The notes beneath the pieces are model-generated. The model was given only the letters and a program-made list of their open reading frames with translations, was not told the DNA's origin and ran no database searches. 64,000 nucleotides of DNA, taken from contig JADKBS010000013.1 in the NCBI GenBank assembly GCA_016714985.1, forward strand, positions 1 through 64,000, given 5' to 3'. The translations under genes and the position numbers were made by a program. Within the stretch, counting starts at the first letter, position 1; each line of letters starts with the position of its first letter. Source of the stretch: Saprospiraceae bacterium (GTDB lineage: Bacteria; Bacteroidota; Bacteroidia; Chitinophagales; Saprospiraceae). Below are positions 50,096 to 60,850 of this stretch, piece by piece.

Positions 50096-52231
50096 TTATG
50101 CTTTTACCAAGCCTTTTGCTTTTTCTATTACATCTTGTGCAATATTTTTTGGCGCATCTTGGTAATGCGAGAACTCCATGGTCGAACTTGCACGGCCAGA
50201 AGTGATGGTACGAAGCTGTGTCACGTATCCGAACATCTCTGAAAGTGGCACTTCTGCCTGAATAGCGATGGCACCGCCAGTGCGTGGCTCCTGGCCTTTC
50301 GGCAAACCACGGCGACGGTTCAAGTCACCAATTACAGGGCCAGTATATTCGTCTGGTGTGATTACCTCCAGTTTCATGATTGGCTCCTGGATGACAGGCT
50401 GACACTTAGGAGCAGCCTCACGAAAGCCTTCCTTGGCACAAAGCTCGAAGGCGATTGGCTTGGAGTCAACGGCGTGCATAGAGCCGTCCGTTACCCTCAC
50501 TTTCATGCTTTCGATATTGTAGCCCGCCAAGATACCATTGTCCATCATGGCGTTGAAACCATCCTTGATTGGCTTCTGGTAGTTCTTGTCGATAGCACCA
50601 CCAACAATGCCCCATTCGAACTGGAGCCTTGTCTTGCCGCTCTTGAAGTCTTCGGACTCCAAGAACTCTGCGTCGGCAGGGCCAAGGCTGAACTCCATGT
50701 CTGCAAAAAGACCAGAACCACCTGTTTGCTTCTTCAAGCGCTCACGGTGTTCTACAGTCTTAGTAAGGCACTCCTTGTAGTTAACCTGCGGCTGGCCTTG
50801 GTTGCACTCAACCTTGAACTCCCTACGAAGGCGGTCAACAATGATTTCCAAGTGCAACTCACCCATGCCACTGATAATGGTCTGGTTGGTGTCTTGGTCG
50901 AACTTAACCTTAAAGGTCGGGTCTTCCTCAGCCAACTTAGCCAGTGCCAGGCCGAGTTTGTCCATGTCCTTCTGTGACTTCGGCTCAACAGCAATACCAA
51001 TTACCGGATCAGGGAACTTCATGCTCTCCAACACGATTGGGTGCTTTTCATCGCAAAGTGTATCGCCTGTCCGCAGGTCTTTAAAACCAACAGCTGCTGC
51101 AATATCGCCAGCTTCCACCCTGTCAATAGGGTTCTGCTTGTTGGCGTGCATTTGATAAAGTCGTGAAATGCGCTCCTTTTTATCGGAACGGGTGTTCAAC
51201 ACAGAGTCACCTGCATTCAATGCGCCTGAATATACACGGATAAAGCAAAGACGACCCACATAAGGGTCAGTTGCTATCTTGAATGCAAGTGCCGTGAAAG
51301 GTTCAGAAGACACGGGTTGACGGCTTTCTTCTTGTTCCGTATCTGGATTGATACCGATGATGGCGTCAACGTCAGCTGGCGAAGGCAAATAGGTGCAAAC
51401 TGCATCCAACATGGCCTGAACACCTTTGTTCTTAAAGGCAGAACCACAGAGAATAGGCGTGATGCTCATGCCAACCACAGCTTTGCGAAGCGCAGCACGG
51501 ATTTCATCTGGCGTGATTGATTCCGGGTCTTCGAAGTATTTCTCCATGATGGCATCATCGTACTCAGCGGCGGCTTCTAGCATTTTCAAGCGGTACTCGG
51601 CCACCACATCTTTGATGTCGTCAGGAATCGGCACTACTTTATAGGTCATGCCCTGATCTTCTTCGTTCCAAATCCAACCTTCGTTGGTGATAAGGTCAAC
51701 TACACCCTTGAAAGTTTCTTCTGCACCGATTGGCACTTGAAGCGGCACGGCACGGGCGCCCAATTTGGTCTTCACGTCGTTTACTACGTTGAAGAAATCG
51801 GCACCAGAACGGTCCATCTTGTTTACAAAGCCAATACGTGGCACTTTGTAGCGGTCGGCTTGGCGCCAAACCGTTTCAGATTGTGGCTCTACGCCCGATA
51901 CGGCACAGAAAAGTGCAACTGCACCATCGAGCACACGCAATGAGCGCTCTACCTCAACGGTAAAGTCAACGTGGCCAGGGGTGTCAATAATATTTACGGT
52001 ATAAGTATCGCCAGCCCATTTCCATTCTGTCTTGGTAGCAGCAGAAGTGATGGTGATACCACGCTCTTGCTCCTGTTCCATCCAGTCCATGGTGGCGGCA
52101 CCGTCGTGAACCTCACCTATTTTGTGGGTCATACCGGTGTAATAGAGAACGCGCTCGGTCGTCGTCGTTTTACCGGCATCAATGTGAGCAGCAATCCCGA
52201 TGTTTCGGGTAAATTTAAGATCTCTTGCCAT
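50096..52231 (-). CDS. fusA: Elongation factor G
   Basis: 711 residues. GTPase motifs: AHIDAGKTTTTERVLYYTGM (P-loop, about residues 15-34), the switch II motif DTPGHVDF (about 81-88) and VNKMD. Domains II-V are complete with GELHLEIIVDRLRREFKVEC and the C-terminal TQLRTITSGRASSTMEFSHY. It catalyses ribosomal translocation. The tuf gene that often follows fusA is not in this window. Slightly longer than E. coli EF-G (704). Confidence 0.98.
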   Translation of the reverse strand: MARDLKFTRNIGIAAHIDAGKTTTTERVLYYTGMTHKIGEVHDGAATMDWMEQEQERGITITSAATKTEWKWAGDTYTVNIIDTPGHVDFTVEVERSLRVLDGAVALFCAVSGVEPQSETVWRQADRYKVPRIGFVNKMDRSGADFFNVVNDVKTKLGARAVPLQVPIGAEETFKGVVDLITNEGWIWNEEDQGMTYKVVPIPDDIKDVVAEYRLKMLEAAAEYDDAIMEKYFEDPESITPDEIRAALRKAVVGMSITPILCGSAFKNKGVQAMLDAVCTYLPSPADVDAIIGINPDTEQEESRQPVSSEPFTALAFKIATDPYVGRLCFIRVYSGALNAGDSVLNTRSDKKERISRLYQMHANKQNPIDRVEAGDIAAAVGFKDLRTGDTLCDEKHPIVLESMKFPDPVIGIAVEPKSQKDMDKLGLALAKLAEEDPTFKVKFDQDTNQTIISGMGELHLEIIVDRLRREFKVECNQGQPQVNYKECLTKTVEHRERLKKQTGGSGLFADMEFSLGPADAEFLESEDFKSGKTRLQFEWGIVGGAIDKNYQKPIKDGFNAMMDNGILAGYNIESMKVRVTDGSMHAVDSKPIAFELCAKEGFREAAPKCQPVIQEPIMKLEVITPDEYTGPVIGDLNRRRGLPKGQEPRTGGAIAIQAEVPLSEMFGYVTQLRTITSGRASSTMEFSHYQDAPKNIAQDVIEKAKGLVKA

Positions 52232-52391
52232 GGCTTATCCCTATGCGGGTTTTTAAAAAGATTTGTCGCAAAAAGGTTTGTAAAGGAATGCCATGAAGCC
52301 ATGAAATCAGGGCTTCGTTTTGGATACATCACAGGACAACGCTCCTTGCGACGGAGCTATATTATCGAAAACTTGCTATTGGTCTTTGGTC

Positions 52392-52421
52392 TTTGGCTGT
52401 TGGCCAACGCCAACAGCCAAA
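52392..52421. repeat. 13-bp perfect hairpin between rpsG and fusA
   Basis: TTTGGCTGTTGGC (52392-52404), loop CAAC, then the exact complement (52409-52421). There is no T-run, so it is not a standard terminator. It shares the core GCTGTTGGC/GCCAACAGC with the palindrome at 53768-53804, and tandem CTGCCAA units occur at 52987-53008. It appears to be a dispersed palindrome that has settled in the ribosomal cluster. Confidence 0.75.
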
Positions 52422-52436
52422 TGCCAATAGCGCAAT

Positions 52437-52904
52437 TTAAGTACGGAAGTGTGCAAATGCGCGGTTTGCTTCGGCCATACGGTGCATGTCCTCTTTGCGC
52501 TTCACGGCTGCACCTTCGCCTTTGCTGGCAGCGATGATTTCAGCGGCGAGCTTCTCAGCGAAGCCCTTGCCACTGCGCTCACGGGCAAAACGAATCAACC
52601 ATTTCATTCCGATGGAAACTTTGCGCTTTGCACGGATTTCCTGTGGAATCTGGAATGTGGCACCACCAACACGGCGAGCCTTTACCTCAACTTGTGGCAT
52701 CGCATTGTTCAATGCTTTCTTGAAAATTTGGTGCTCGTCCTGCTTTAGGCGGTCGGCCACCAAATCCATTGCCTCATAAAACAAGCTGAATGCTGTGGAC
52801 TTCTTGCCGGACAACATCATGTTGTTCACGAATTGGGTTACCACTGTATCGGTGTACCGGGGGTCCGGTAAAAGAATTCTTGGCTTCGGTTTATGCTTCC
52901 TCAT
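52437..52904 (-). CDS. rpsG: 30S ribosomal protein S7
   Basis: 155 residues. LPDPRYTDTVVTQFVNNMML, ALNNAMPQVEVKARRVGGAT and the C-terminal MHRMAEANRAFAHFRT. It organises the 3' domain of 16S rRNA and the E site; in E. coli it regulates the str operon. Between rpsL and fusA. Confidence 0.97.
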   Translation of the reverse strand: MRKHKPKPRILLPDPRYTDTVVTQFVNNMMLSGKKSTAFSLFYEAMDLVADRLKQDEHQIFKKALNNAMPQVEVKARRVGGATFQIPQEIRAKRKVSIGMKWLIRFARERSGKGFAEKLAAEIIAASKGEGAAVKRKEDMHRMAEANRAFAHFRT

Positions 52905-53020
52905 CTTGAGAAAATTATATTTTTAAGAAAACCTTTTTGATTTGATTGCCCAGCTTTGACCCTTGTTAGTTATCGCAGTTACTTGACTGCCAACTGCCAA
53001 CTGCCAAACGCCGAACTTGC

Positions 53021-53434
53021 TTACTTCTTCTTGCCGCCCTTGGTTGGAGCTGCAACTTGACCTGGTTTCGGACGCTTGGTGCCATATTGGCTGCGGCTCT
53101 TCTTGCGGTTGTTCACACCTGCAGTATCGAGCGCACCACGTACGATGGTGTAACGAACACCTGGAAGGTCTTTTACCCTGCCACCACGCACGAGCACGAT
53201 GGAGTGCTCCTGAAGGTTGTGGCCTTCGCCAGGGATATAGGCAATCACTTCAATTTGGTTCGTCAAACGAACTTTTGCTACTTTGCGAAGCGCCGAGTTC
53301 GGCTTCTTTGGTGTGGTCGTGTACACACGGGTGCAAACACCACGACGCTGTGGGCATGCACCCAAAGCACGTGACTTGCTGGCGACCACAACTTTCTCTC
53401 TTCCTTTACGGATTAATTGATTGATGGTTGGCAT
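53021..53434 (-). CDS. rpsL: 30S ribosomal protein S12
   Basis: 137 residues from the ATG at 53434 (MPTINQLIRKGREKVVVASK); 22 in-frame codons upstream are not conserved. The accuracy loops are TTTPKKPNSALRKVAKVRLT (Lys at the classical streptomycin-resistance position, so predicted sensitive) and GGRVKDLPGVRYTIVRGALD. First gene of the whole cluster. Confidence 0.97.
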   Translation of the reverse strand: MPTINQLIRKGREKVVVASKSRALGACPQRRGVCTRVYTTTPKKPNSALRKVAKVRLTNQIEVIAYIPGEGHNLQEHSIVLVRGGRVKDLPGVRYTIVRGALDTAGVNNRKKSRSQYGTKRPKPGQVAAPTKGGKKK

Positions 53435-53548
53435 AAAAGCTTGATTTTCACGCTGTTTCCTTGCTTCAACCGACGAAAAACGCACAATTTCAAGGCGCAT
53501 CTGATCGGTTTACTCCCACTCAAAAGGAGGGTCTCGAAAAAGCGAGCG

Positions 53549-53556
53549 CAAATGTA
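53549..53556 (-). promoter_or_regulatory. Candidate -7 box of the ribosomal cluster promoter
   Basis: Minus strand TACATTTG, an exact TAnnTTTG, 115 bases before the rpsL start. The inverted repeat TTGGTT-5-AACCAA (53575-53591) occupies the place of the -33 element. A short CTCG/CGAG stem follows in the leader. Confidence 0.5.
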
Positions 53557-53767
53557 CGGAGTTTAATCTATTGCTTGGTTGTTTTAACCAAAAATAATTT
53601 TGCTTAGGTTCAAACAGAATTTTCACCAACTTCTCAGACTTCTGCAAACGATTATTTGCCTGCACTTTTTTTGATAGCCACCTCATACTCGCTTTTCTCG
53701 ATTTGGTTGCAAATTTGGTGGGGCATTGAAAGAAATATACACACTGCTATTATAATTCTGGCCGTTA

Positions 53768-53804
53768 GCTGTTGGCCATTTGCTTTTGGCCAAAAGCCAA
53801 CAGC
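53768..53804. repeat. Nested palindrome
   Basis: GCTGTTGGC (53768-53776) pairs with GCCAACAGC (53796-53804); inside lies the perfect 12-base palindrome TTTTGGCCAAAA (53784-53795). It is related in core sequence to the hairpin at 52392-52421. There is no T-run and no coding frame. Confidence 0.7.
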
Positions 53805-54143
53805 AAATTCAAATGGACAAAACCTGGCGCTCCAAAGTATAGGTAACTTTACCCCGAAGGCATCCCTGCTTTTGACCAGAATCGCCCAGCATCCAGTAAA
53901 ATTCTTTCAAATGCTCTAAAAATAGCACGTGGCCACTGACCAAACAACGGCAATATCGGCCTTTATGGTGACCAAATTCAAGCAATTCGGCAGAACCTGA
54001 TGAACGCCTTTGATGGCTAACCCTACCTGAACGATACCCTTTTTCGTACTCACAGGAACAAAAACCACTAACAAAAAAGTCTGCCCAATAGGACAGACCT
54101 CGATTATCATACTTCCAAATAAGTCCAAACTCATTAACTACTT

Positions 54144-55076
54144 TCACTGCAACCTAAAGCTCGCAGCTCCAAGCAGCCCAATATCCGTATAGATGGCTAC
54201 CCGGTAGAAGCCCCGCTTTAGGCGGTCTTCGAGTTCGTGCGTCAAGGTAAGGCGCTGGTTTTCCATGATGCTCGTTTGCTGTTTCTTCACGGCTTGGATA
54301 TCCATCTCCTGCCCGTTCACATTTACTTTCGCTTGGACGGGGTTATTTGCCCGGATGGGCGTTCCCTTGTCGTCGGTAACGACAAGGTAGAGACTCCGGA
54401 CACCCTGATATTGCACTTTGACGCCAGCTAAATCAAAACTAACAACCAGGCGCTTGGCTTGCCGTGACTTGGCCGTAGCCACCGATTTGCGTTTCTCCAC
54501 CTCCACCCGGAACGCCGTTGCCTTGAAGTTGGCCAGCGTGAGCCGCTTCAGCTCTTCCTGAATCGTGGCATTGAGCGCCAATAATGTTGCATTCTCCGAA
54601 CGTTCGAGGGCAAGATCTTCCGTCAACTTGCCTGTCAGCTGGCGCAAGCTATCGTTCTCTTCTTGGAGGTTTCGGATAGTGCTTTCCAAATCTGCCTTTG
54701 CAGCCAGCAGGCTTTCCAACTGGGCTTTGAGGCTCTTGATTTGGGAGTCTTTCTGCCGGGTCAGCTTCTTGATGGCCGCTTGTTTCTCGTCAATCGTGGA
54801 CTGTGCGACGGCCACTGAGCCTTGCAGTGACTGGTTCTCTTGCACTACGATGGCGAAGGATTCCTGCAGACTGTCCACATCATGCTGGAGCTTGATTTTG
54901 AGGGCTTCCATCTCGCCAAGCTGATGGGCAAGACTTTCCCGTTCAATGCTAATGGCGTCTTTTTCGCTGCCGTATTTATAGGCCAAGAACCCTGTGCCGA
55001 GCAACGCAAGCAGCAAGAGCGTTATCACTACCAACATTATCTGCTGGGTTCGCTTGTCTTTGTTTTTGTACGGCAT
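54144..55076 (-). CDS. Membrane-anchored coiled-coil protein
   Basis: 310 residues. One membrane helix near the N-terminus (IMLVVITLLLLALLGTGFLA, about 13-32), a coiled coil of about 140 residues (heptads, Gln/Leu/Glu/Lys-rich), then a beta-rich C-terminal domain of about 120 residues (RLVVSFDLAGVKVQYQGVRS; LYLVVTDDKGTPIRANNPVQ; FYRVAIYTDIGLLGAASFRL). The C-terminal domain probably faces the periplasm. Similar conserved hypothetical proteins occur in Bacteroidota, but I know no function. Unrelated to the ribosomal genes beyond adjacency. Confidence 0.75.
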   Translation of the reverse strand: MPYKNKDKRTQQIMLVVITLLLLALLGTGFLAYKYGSEKDAISIERESLAHQLGEMEALKIKLQHDVDSLQESFAIVVQENQSLQGSVAVAQSTIDEKQAAIKKLTRQKDSQIKSLKAQLESLLAAKADLESTIRNLQEENDSLRQLTGKLTEDLALERSENATLLALNATIQEELKRLTLANFKATAFRVEVEKRKSVATAKSRQAKRLVVSFDLAGVKVQYQGVRSLYLVVTDDKGTPIRANNPVQAKVNVNGQEMDIQAVKKQQTSIMENQRLTLTHELEDRLKRGFYRVAIYTDIGLLGAASFRLQ

Positions 55077-55134
55077 TTTGATTAAGTTTGAATGGTTAAT
55101 TGCTGCCTCGTTGGTCGGCTAGATCCATGATATG

Positions 55135-55236
55135 CTACTCATCCTTTCGCTTTTCGAAAATGAAAATGAAGAAATAAATCAGGAAGGCTATCAAAATCAG
55201 CACTCCCAGTAGTATAAGTAAATTTATGAATTTCAT
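55135..55236 (-). CDS. 33-residue single-pass membrane peptide
   Basis: The ATG at 55236 gives MKFINLLILLGVLILIAFLI then YFFIFIFEKRKDE and a stop at 55135. One long hydrophobic helix with a basic C-terminus, so N-out/C-in by the positive-inside rule. It lies 58 bases upstream of the coiled-coil gene and downstream of the adhesin. Too short for statistical support. Size and composition resemble small membrane regulators or toxin-like peptides. Confidence 0.4.
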   Translation of the reverse strand: MKFINLLILLGVLILIAFLIYFFIFIFEKRKDE

Positions 55237-55307
55237 TTCCAAGCTAAAGCAAAGATTGACGGCACCTTTCAGCGCCGCCAGTTCAATGCTTGATTGTATG
55301 AAAAAAC

Positions 55308-58300
55308 TCACTTGCTCACGAGCAAACTCCTAACTATCACTTCACTTTCAGCACGGATGCGAAGGAAGTAAGTCCCAGCAGGCAAGCCCCGCAAGTCGAG
55401 CAGCCTGTTGGCTTCCCCTTTTTTCAGTTCGGCAAACATTATCTGCCTGCCAAGGTGGTCGAGCACGGCCAAATTGGCATCCTGTGCCAATGCAGCCCCT
55501 AGCTCCAGCGTCACCCAATCAACGGCAGGGTTCGGGAACAGTCGGAGGTTGGTGGCCCAAACAGGCTCATCCGTGCCTGTCAGGTTGTCCACAAAAACGT
55601 TTTGGCTGGCAATGGTGCAGCCGTTGGCATCCGTGACCACCACGATATAGTTGCCCGTGTTTAGGTTGCCAAGGTCTTCGGCGTTGGAGAATGCCTGGCC
55701 GTTCTTTGTCCAGGCATAGCTGTAGGGCGTAGTGCCGCCACTCACGGTGATGCCGATGCTCCCCAAACCAGTGCCGTTCACGTCGGGGCTGACCGTGTTC
55801 ACGTTGAAGCCAAGTGCCGCTGGTTCAGTGATGGTGGCTGAAATAATCTGCTGGCAACCGCCCGCATCGGTCACTGTACCTGAAACGCTCCCTGCACAAA
55901 GCCCATCGGCGGCAGGTGTTGTTTGGCCATTGCTCCATAAATAGCTGAATGGTACAAAACCGCCCGAGACCGTCAGCGTCACTGAGCCGTCGCACTCGTC
56001 GTTGCAGGATACGTTTTCAACTGAGGAGGTGATTGTCGCTGCGCTGTTTACCGTCACCGTAAAGCTGCAAGTGCCAACATTGCCTGCCGCATCCGTGTAG
56101 CTGAAGGCCTGGGTAGTCATGCCTGTCGGGAAAGTTGCACCGGAGGGCAAGCCAGCGGTTTGTAGGAGCGAGGAAAGGTTTATAGCGCAGTTGTCGCTCG
56201 CCAGAGGCAAAGTGAACTGAACCGCCGGGGCGCAGAAGCCAACCGAGATGTTTCCCGGGCAAGCAAGTGTCGGGGCGGTGTTGTCAACCACGGTCACGGT
56301 CGCCGTGCCGGTTGCTGTATTGCCGTTGGCATCAGTTGCTGTCAGCGTGACGGATTGGCTGCCGAGGCTGCCGCAATCGAAGCTATTGGATGAAACTATC
56401 CAACTTACGATGCCGCAATTGTCGGTGCTGCCATTGTCAAACATGGCCGCGCTGACCATAGCCGTTCCGTTTTCGCCGAGGCTGACGGTGACGTTTTGCA
56501 AAGCAAGCACGGGCGCATCATTGTCGGTAGCAGCCAATGTTTGCTCAAATTCAGCCGTGCAGCCGTTGGCGTCGGTGAGCAACAAGCTGTAAGTGCCGGT
56601 GCCAAGGCTTTCTATCGGGCTTGCACCATTTGCATTTGACCAATCAAAATGGTAGGGTGTTGTTCCGCCCGTTACGGCAACAGAAATCGAGCCTGTCAAG
56701 TCACCTTGGCAAACAGGGCTGGTTGCATCCAGCAGCGAGATTCCCAATGGGGCAGGCGCTGAAATATCGAGGGTGACCGTCAACTGGCAGCCGCTGGCAT
56801 CCGAGATGCTCGCTTCATAGCTCCCGGCACATAGCCCGTTGATGGAGGCTTCCGTAGCGCCGTTGCTCCAAAGCACCTGGTAGGGTGCCACGCCAGCGTT
56901 GAGCGAAAGCTCGATGCTGCCGTCGCAAACACCTGCACACGACACATTGTTGGAAGTAGCAGAAACAGCCAACGAGGGCGCAACAGTCACCGTGAAACTG
57001 CACTCCCCTGCATTGCCAGCAGCATCGACATAGCTGAATGTCTGCACGGTTTCGCCCAATGGGAAATCGGAGCCGGAGGGCAAGCCTGCCGTCAGTAGCA
57101 CTTGAGAAATGTCAACAGCGCAGTTGTCCTCAACAAAGGGCAAGAGGAAGGTCAGTTCGGGGTCGCAGTTGCTTAATGTAACATTGCCGGGGCAGGTCAA
57201 CACTGGAACCCTATCGTCATTAATCGTGACTGTTGCCAAGGCCGAGTTGGTATTGCCATTGGCATCCGTAGCGGTAATGGTGACAACTTGTTCTCCCAGC
57301 TGTGAGCAATCAAAGGCATCCGGCGTTACCGACCATGTCACAATGCCGCAGTTGTCGAAACTGCCCGCATCGAATTGTTCTGGTGAAATGCCAACCGTAC
57401 CATTGGCCCCAAGGCTTGCCGTGATGTCCTGCACGACGAGCGAGGGCGCCTCCGTGTCAGTGCCCAGGATGGTTGTGGCCAAGACTCGGCCACAACCGTT
57501 GGCATCGGTAAGGGTGAATGTATGTTCGCCGACGCTCAACCCACTAGCAGTGGCTTCTGTGCTCCCATTTGACCAAAGGTACTGGTAGGGTTGTACACCA
57601 CCGTTGACGGCTACCGTCACGCTGCCCGTGGCATCCGTAGGGCAAGGCGCATCTTCGTGGAATAGTTCAAAGACGCTGATTTCGGTTGGTTGGGTTATTT
57701 CAAGGGTAAACTCCAAGGAGCAATTGGTGCTGTCGCTGACCGATACGCTGTAAATGCCAGCAGCAAGGCTGTCGGCCATTGCCAGCGTGTCGCCATTTGA
57801 CCAATCATAGGTGATGGGCAACGTGGCAGCTGTAAGGATGACTAATGCTGAGCCGTCGGCTGCGCCGAAACAAGTTGCTTGGCTGGTCGTCAATGAGCCT
57901 GTCAAAGTGCAGGGAAACTCGTTCACGTTGGCCGTTTCGACCGTCGTGCAGCCCTTGTCGTCCGTGACTGTCAACGTGTAGGCTCCGGGGGCAAGGTTTG
58001 CAATGCCTTGTGTTGCCAAGCCGTTGCTCCACGCATAATTGTAAGGGCCTGTGCCACCTGTCGGGTTGGCATTGGCAATCCCGTCGTCAACGCCTGGGAG
58101 GCTCTGGCCAGTTGCACTCACATTTGCCAAAAGTATATCTGGCTGGCCTATGCTGAGGATGAAGGATGTCCTGCAGCCGTCGCCGTCCGTCACGACGACG
58201 GAGTAGTTGCCAGCCACCAAACCACTCGCAGTGCCGGAAAGGCCGCCGCTCGACCAAACATAGCTGTAATCGCCAGTGCCACCTACGCCCACCACCGAGG

Positions 58301-60850
58301 CCGAGCCCGTGGCAGTGCCGTGGCAGCTTACGTTTTGCAAATCGAGGATTTGGACATTTAAGGGCGTAGCTTGCGTGACCACAACATCATCGGCAGCAAC
58401 GCAGCCGTTGGTTTGGCTGGTCACGCTCAGGGTATAGGTGCCGGGTGCATCCACGGTAGGCGCAAGTGTTGTCTCGCCTCCGGCAATGTTCCCGACGAGC
58501 GTTGTCCACAAATAGGAATAGTCGCCCTCCGAGGAGGCAGCACCATCCAGTTGGCCTTCGGCAATATTGCAATTGAGGACAAAGCCGTTGCCTGCATCGG
58601 CAGTAGGCGGCACAGTGTCTATTTCAACCAGCACGCTGTCGAGGCTTATACAGCCGTAAACGGTATCCTGTCCAACGACCTCGTAGAGGCCGGGAAGCGT
58701 TACTGTCGGATTTTGTTCCGACGATGAAAAATTGTTCGGCCCTGCCCAGTAGAAAACCACGTCAGTAGCCTGTGTAACAGCCTGGATGTTGACGGCAGGG
58801 CTTGAGCAGGTAATCGTTCCGCCCGTCAGTGCAAGGTCGGGTGCATCCAAGAAGGCGATGACGGCGGCCGTGGTGGTTGCAGAGCAGCCGTTCAGCGTAT
58901 CGGTGATGGTCAGGATATAATCGCCACCCGCATCAACCACAGGCCAAAGTTCGGTGGAATAAAAGCCATTATCTGAAGACCAGTAGAACATGACGTTGGT
59001 TGGGTCATAAGCGGATTGCAGCCTCAACGTCGGCTCGAAGCAGGTGATAGTACCGCCTAACACCATGATACCAGTTGGGGCTGTAAAATCCGCATCCACG
59101 ACCACGTCGCCGTCATCGTCCGTGCAACCGTTCAGGGTATTGGTCACGGTGAGGATATAAGTGCCGGGGGCATCCACGGTTGGGGTCAGGGTTGTTTCGC
59201 CTTCGGCAATTTGGCCGTCTGCGGTCGTCCACAGATAGGTGTATTCCGCACCCTGTGAAGAGCCGGAGCCATTCAATACCAGCGTTGGATTGGAACAATT
59301 AATGGTGCCGCCAGCGCCAGCATCGGCGATTGGCGCAACAATATCTTCGTTCACAATGGCCGTATCAAGCGTGGCGCATCCGTTCAAGGTGTCCGTTACA
59401 ACAATTGCATACTCGCCCGGGGCTTCTACCTGGGCGCTGGCCTCGGTGGCCGAGAAACCGTTCGGCCCTGACCATTCATACACAAAGTCGTCTCCCGTTG
59501 TGTTGGAAGTGATTGTGGCGGTTGAATTTGTACAAGTAATCGTGCCGCCAATTGCAGCAGCCGTCGGTGGGGTCGTGTTTTCCAATACCAGTGCCGTCCG
59601 CTGGTCGGAACAGGTCGTTGTGGTATCGGTTGCCGTTAGCACATAAGCGCCCGGCTCGGTTACGGTGGGGTACAGGTCGGTAGCGCTAAAGCTGCTGTCC
59701 CTCGTCCAGCCGAAAACAATACCCGAAGTGTCGAGGTCGGTGGCAAGCTGGATTTGTAGGAGGTTGCAGGTCAGGGTGCCACCGCCAACGGTGAAACTGG
59801 GCGGTGCGTTCAAGCCCGTCACGCTTACGGTATCACTGGCTGAACAACCGTTGTCGAGGTTGGATACGGTCAAGATGAAGCTGCCCACATGGGCTATAAT
59901 TGGAAAGGGCGTATCCGCTCCAAAGAAGATGATTCCGCCATTTTCGGCTTGCCACTCGTAGGTGAAATTGGCTCCTATAGAGCCGCTGCCGCTCAGGGTT
60001 CCAATAGAATTGGTGCAGGGAAGGTCGAAGTCAGCGCCAGCATCCGCAAAGGGCGCAACGGTATCCTCGGCCACATCCACGGTGGCAGTGTCGGAGCATC
60101 CGTTAAGGGTGTCGGTGACTTCCAACGTATAGGTGCCAGCGGCATCGGTCGTAACCTCAAGCGAGTCGAGGGACGAAGTGAAGCGGCCACCATTGGAGGC
60201 ACTCCAAGAGAAAACAAAATCGCCGCCCTGCGAAGAAGCCGAACCGTCGAGCGCCACGGAGGGACGAGCGCAGGTGACGTTTCCATCGGCGTTGAGGGCG
60301 GCGATAGGATAACTTGGTTGTAAAGAAATAAAAATCGTATGCGTACAGCCATTACCATCGGTCGCAGTGGCGGTGTAGTCACCTGCCAACAAATCCGAGC
60401 GTTGGCTACTTGCTTCTCCAGTGTTCCATAAATAAAGGTAAGGGGCTGTGCCCCCGATTGCTTCGATTTCCAAGTTGCCCAGTTGCCCATTGCAGCTTGG
60501 GTTAACTATCGAAATTACAGCGATTTCAGGGGTGCCGGCTCACCGATTTCGATGCCGTCGAGTACAGCTTGGTCGCCATCGGCATCGGTAACAGTCAAGC
60601 CATAAATGCCAGCGGCAAGGGAGTCGGCATTTTTAAGGGTATCGCCGTTGCTCCAAAGGAAGGTAAAGGGGGCGGTGCCAGCCGTCACGGATACAAAGGC
60701 CGCCCCATCGGCCTCGCCGGGACAGGAGGCATGCTCCACGCTGTCCAAATTTACGGCTACCGTATCCAATGCCGTGCCGTCAGGTATCCCTGCGGACAAC
60801 GACATCGTATTGCTCATGCAAATGAGAAAAAGAATAATGATTCTTGCCAT
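55308..60850 (-). CDS. Giant SprB-repeat/HYR adhesin with T9SS sorting domain (frameshift near 5' end)
   Basis: About 1850 residues. The start at 60850 (MARIIILFLICMSNTMSLSA) is a signal peptide. One base is missing in the G-run 60529-60532; adding it joins IEIGEPAP to PEIAVISIVNPSCNGQLGN. Then come many beta-sandwich repeats: Ig/PKD-like units of the form DAGAGGTINCSNPTLVLNGS, SprB repeats (NVSCHGTATGSASVVGVGGT; NVSCNDECDGSVTLTVSGGF) and two HYR-like units (CPGNVTLSNCDPELTF; CPGNISVGFCAPAVQF). The C-terminus (LRLFPNPAVDWVTLELGAAL to AGTYFLRIRAESEVIVRSLL) is a T9SS sorting domain. SprB-type proteins are surface adhesins, in Flavobacterium used for gliding. A role in attachment is inferred. 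Confidence 0.88.

Larger units (their letters stand above)
53435..54143. other. Intergenic region upstream of the ribosomal cluster
   Basis: About 700 bases without a gene. They hold the likely rpsL promoter (53549-53556), the 6-bp inverted repeat TTGGTT/AACCAA at 53575-53591, the palindrome at 53768-53804, and otherwise sequence with no recognised feature. The coiled-coil gene on the same strand ends at 54144. Confidence 0.5.
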
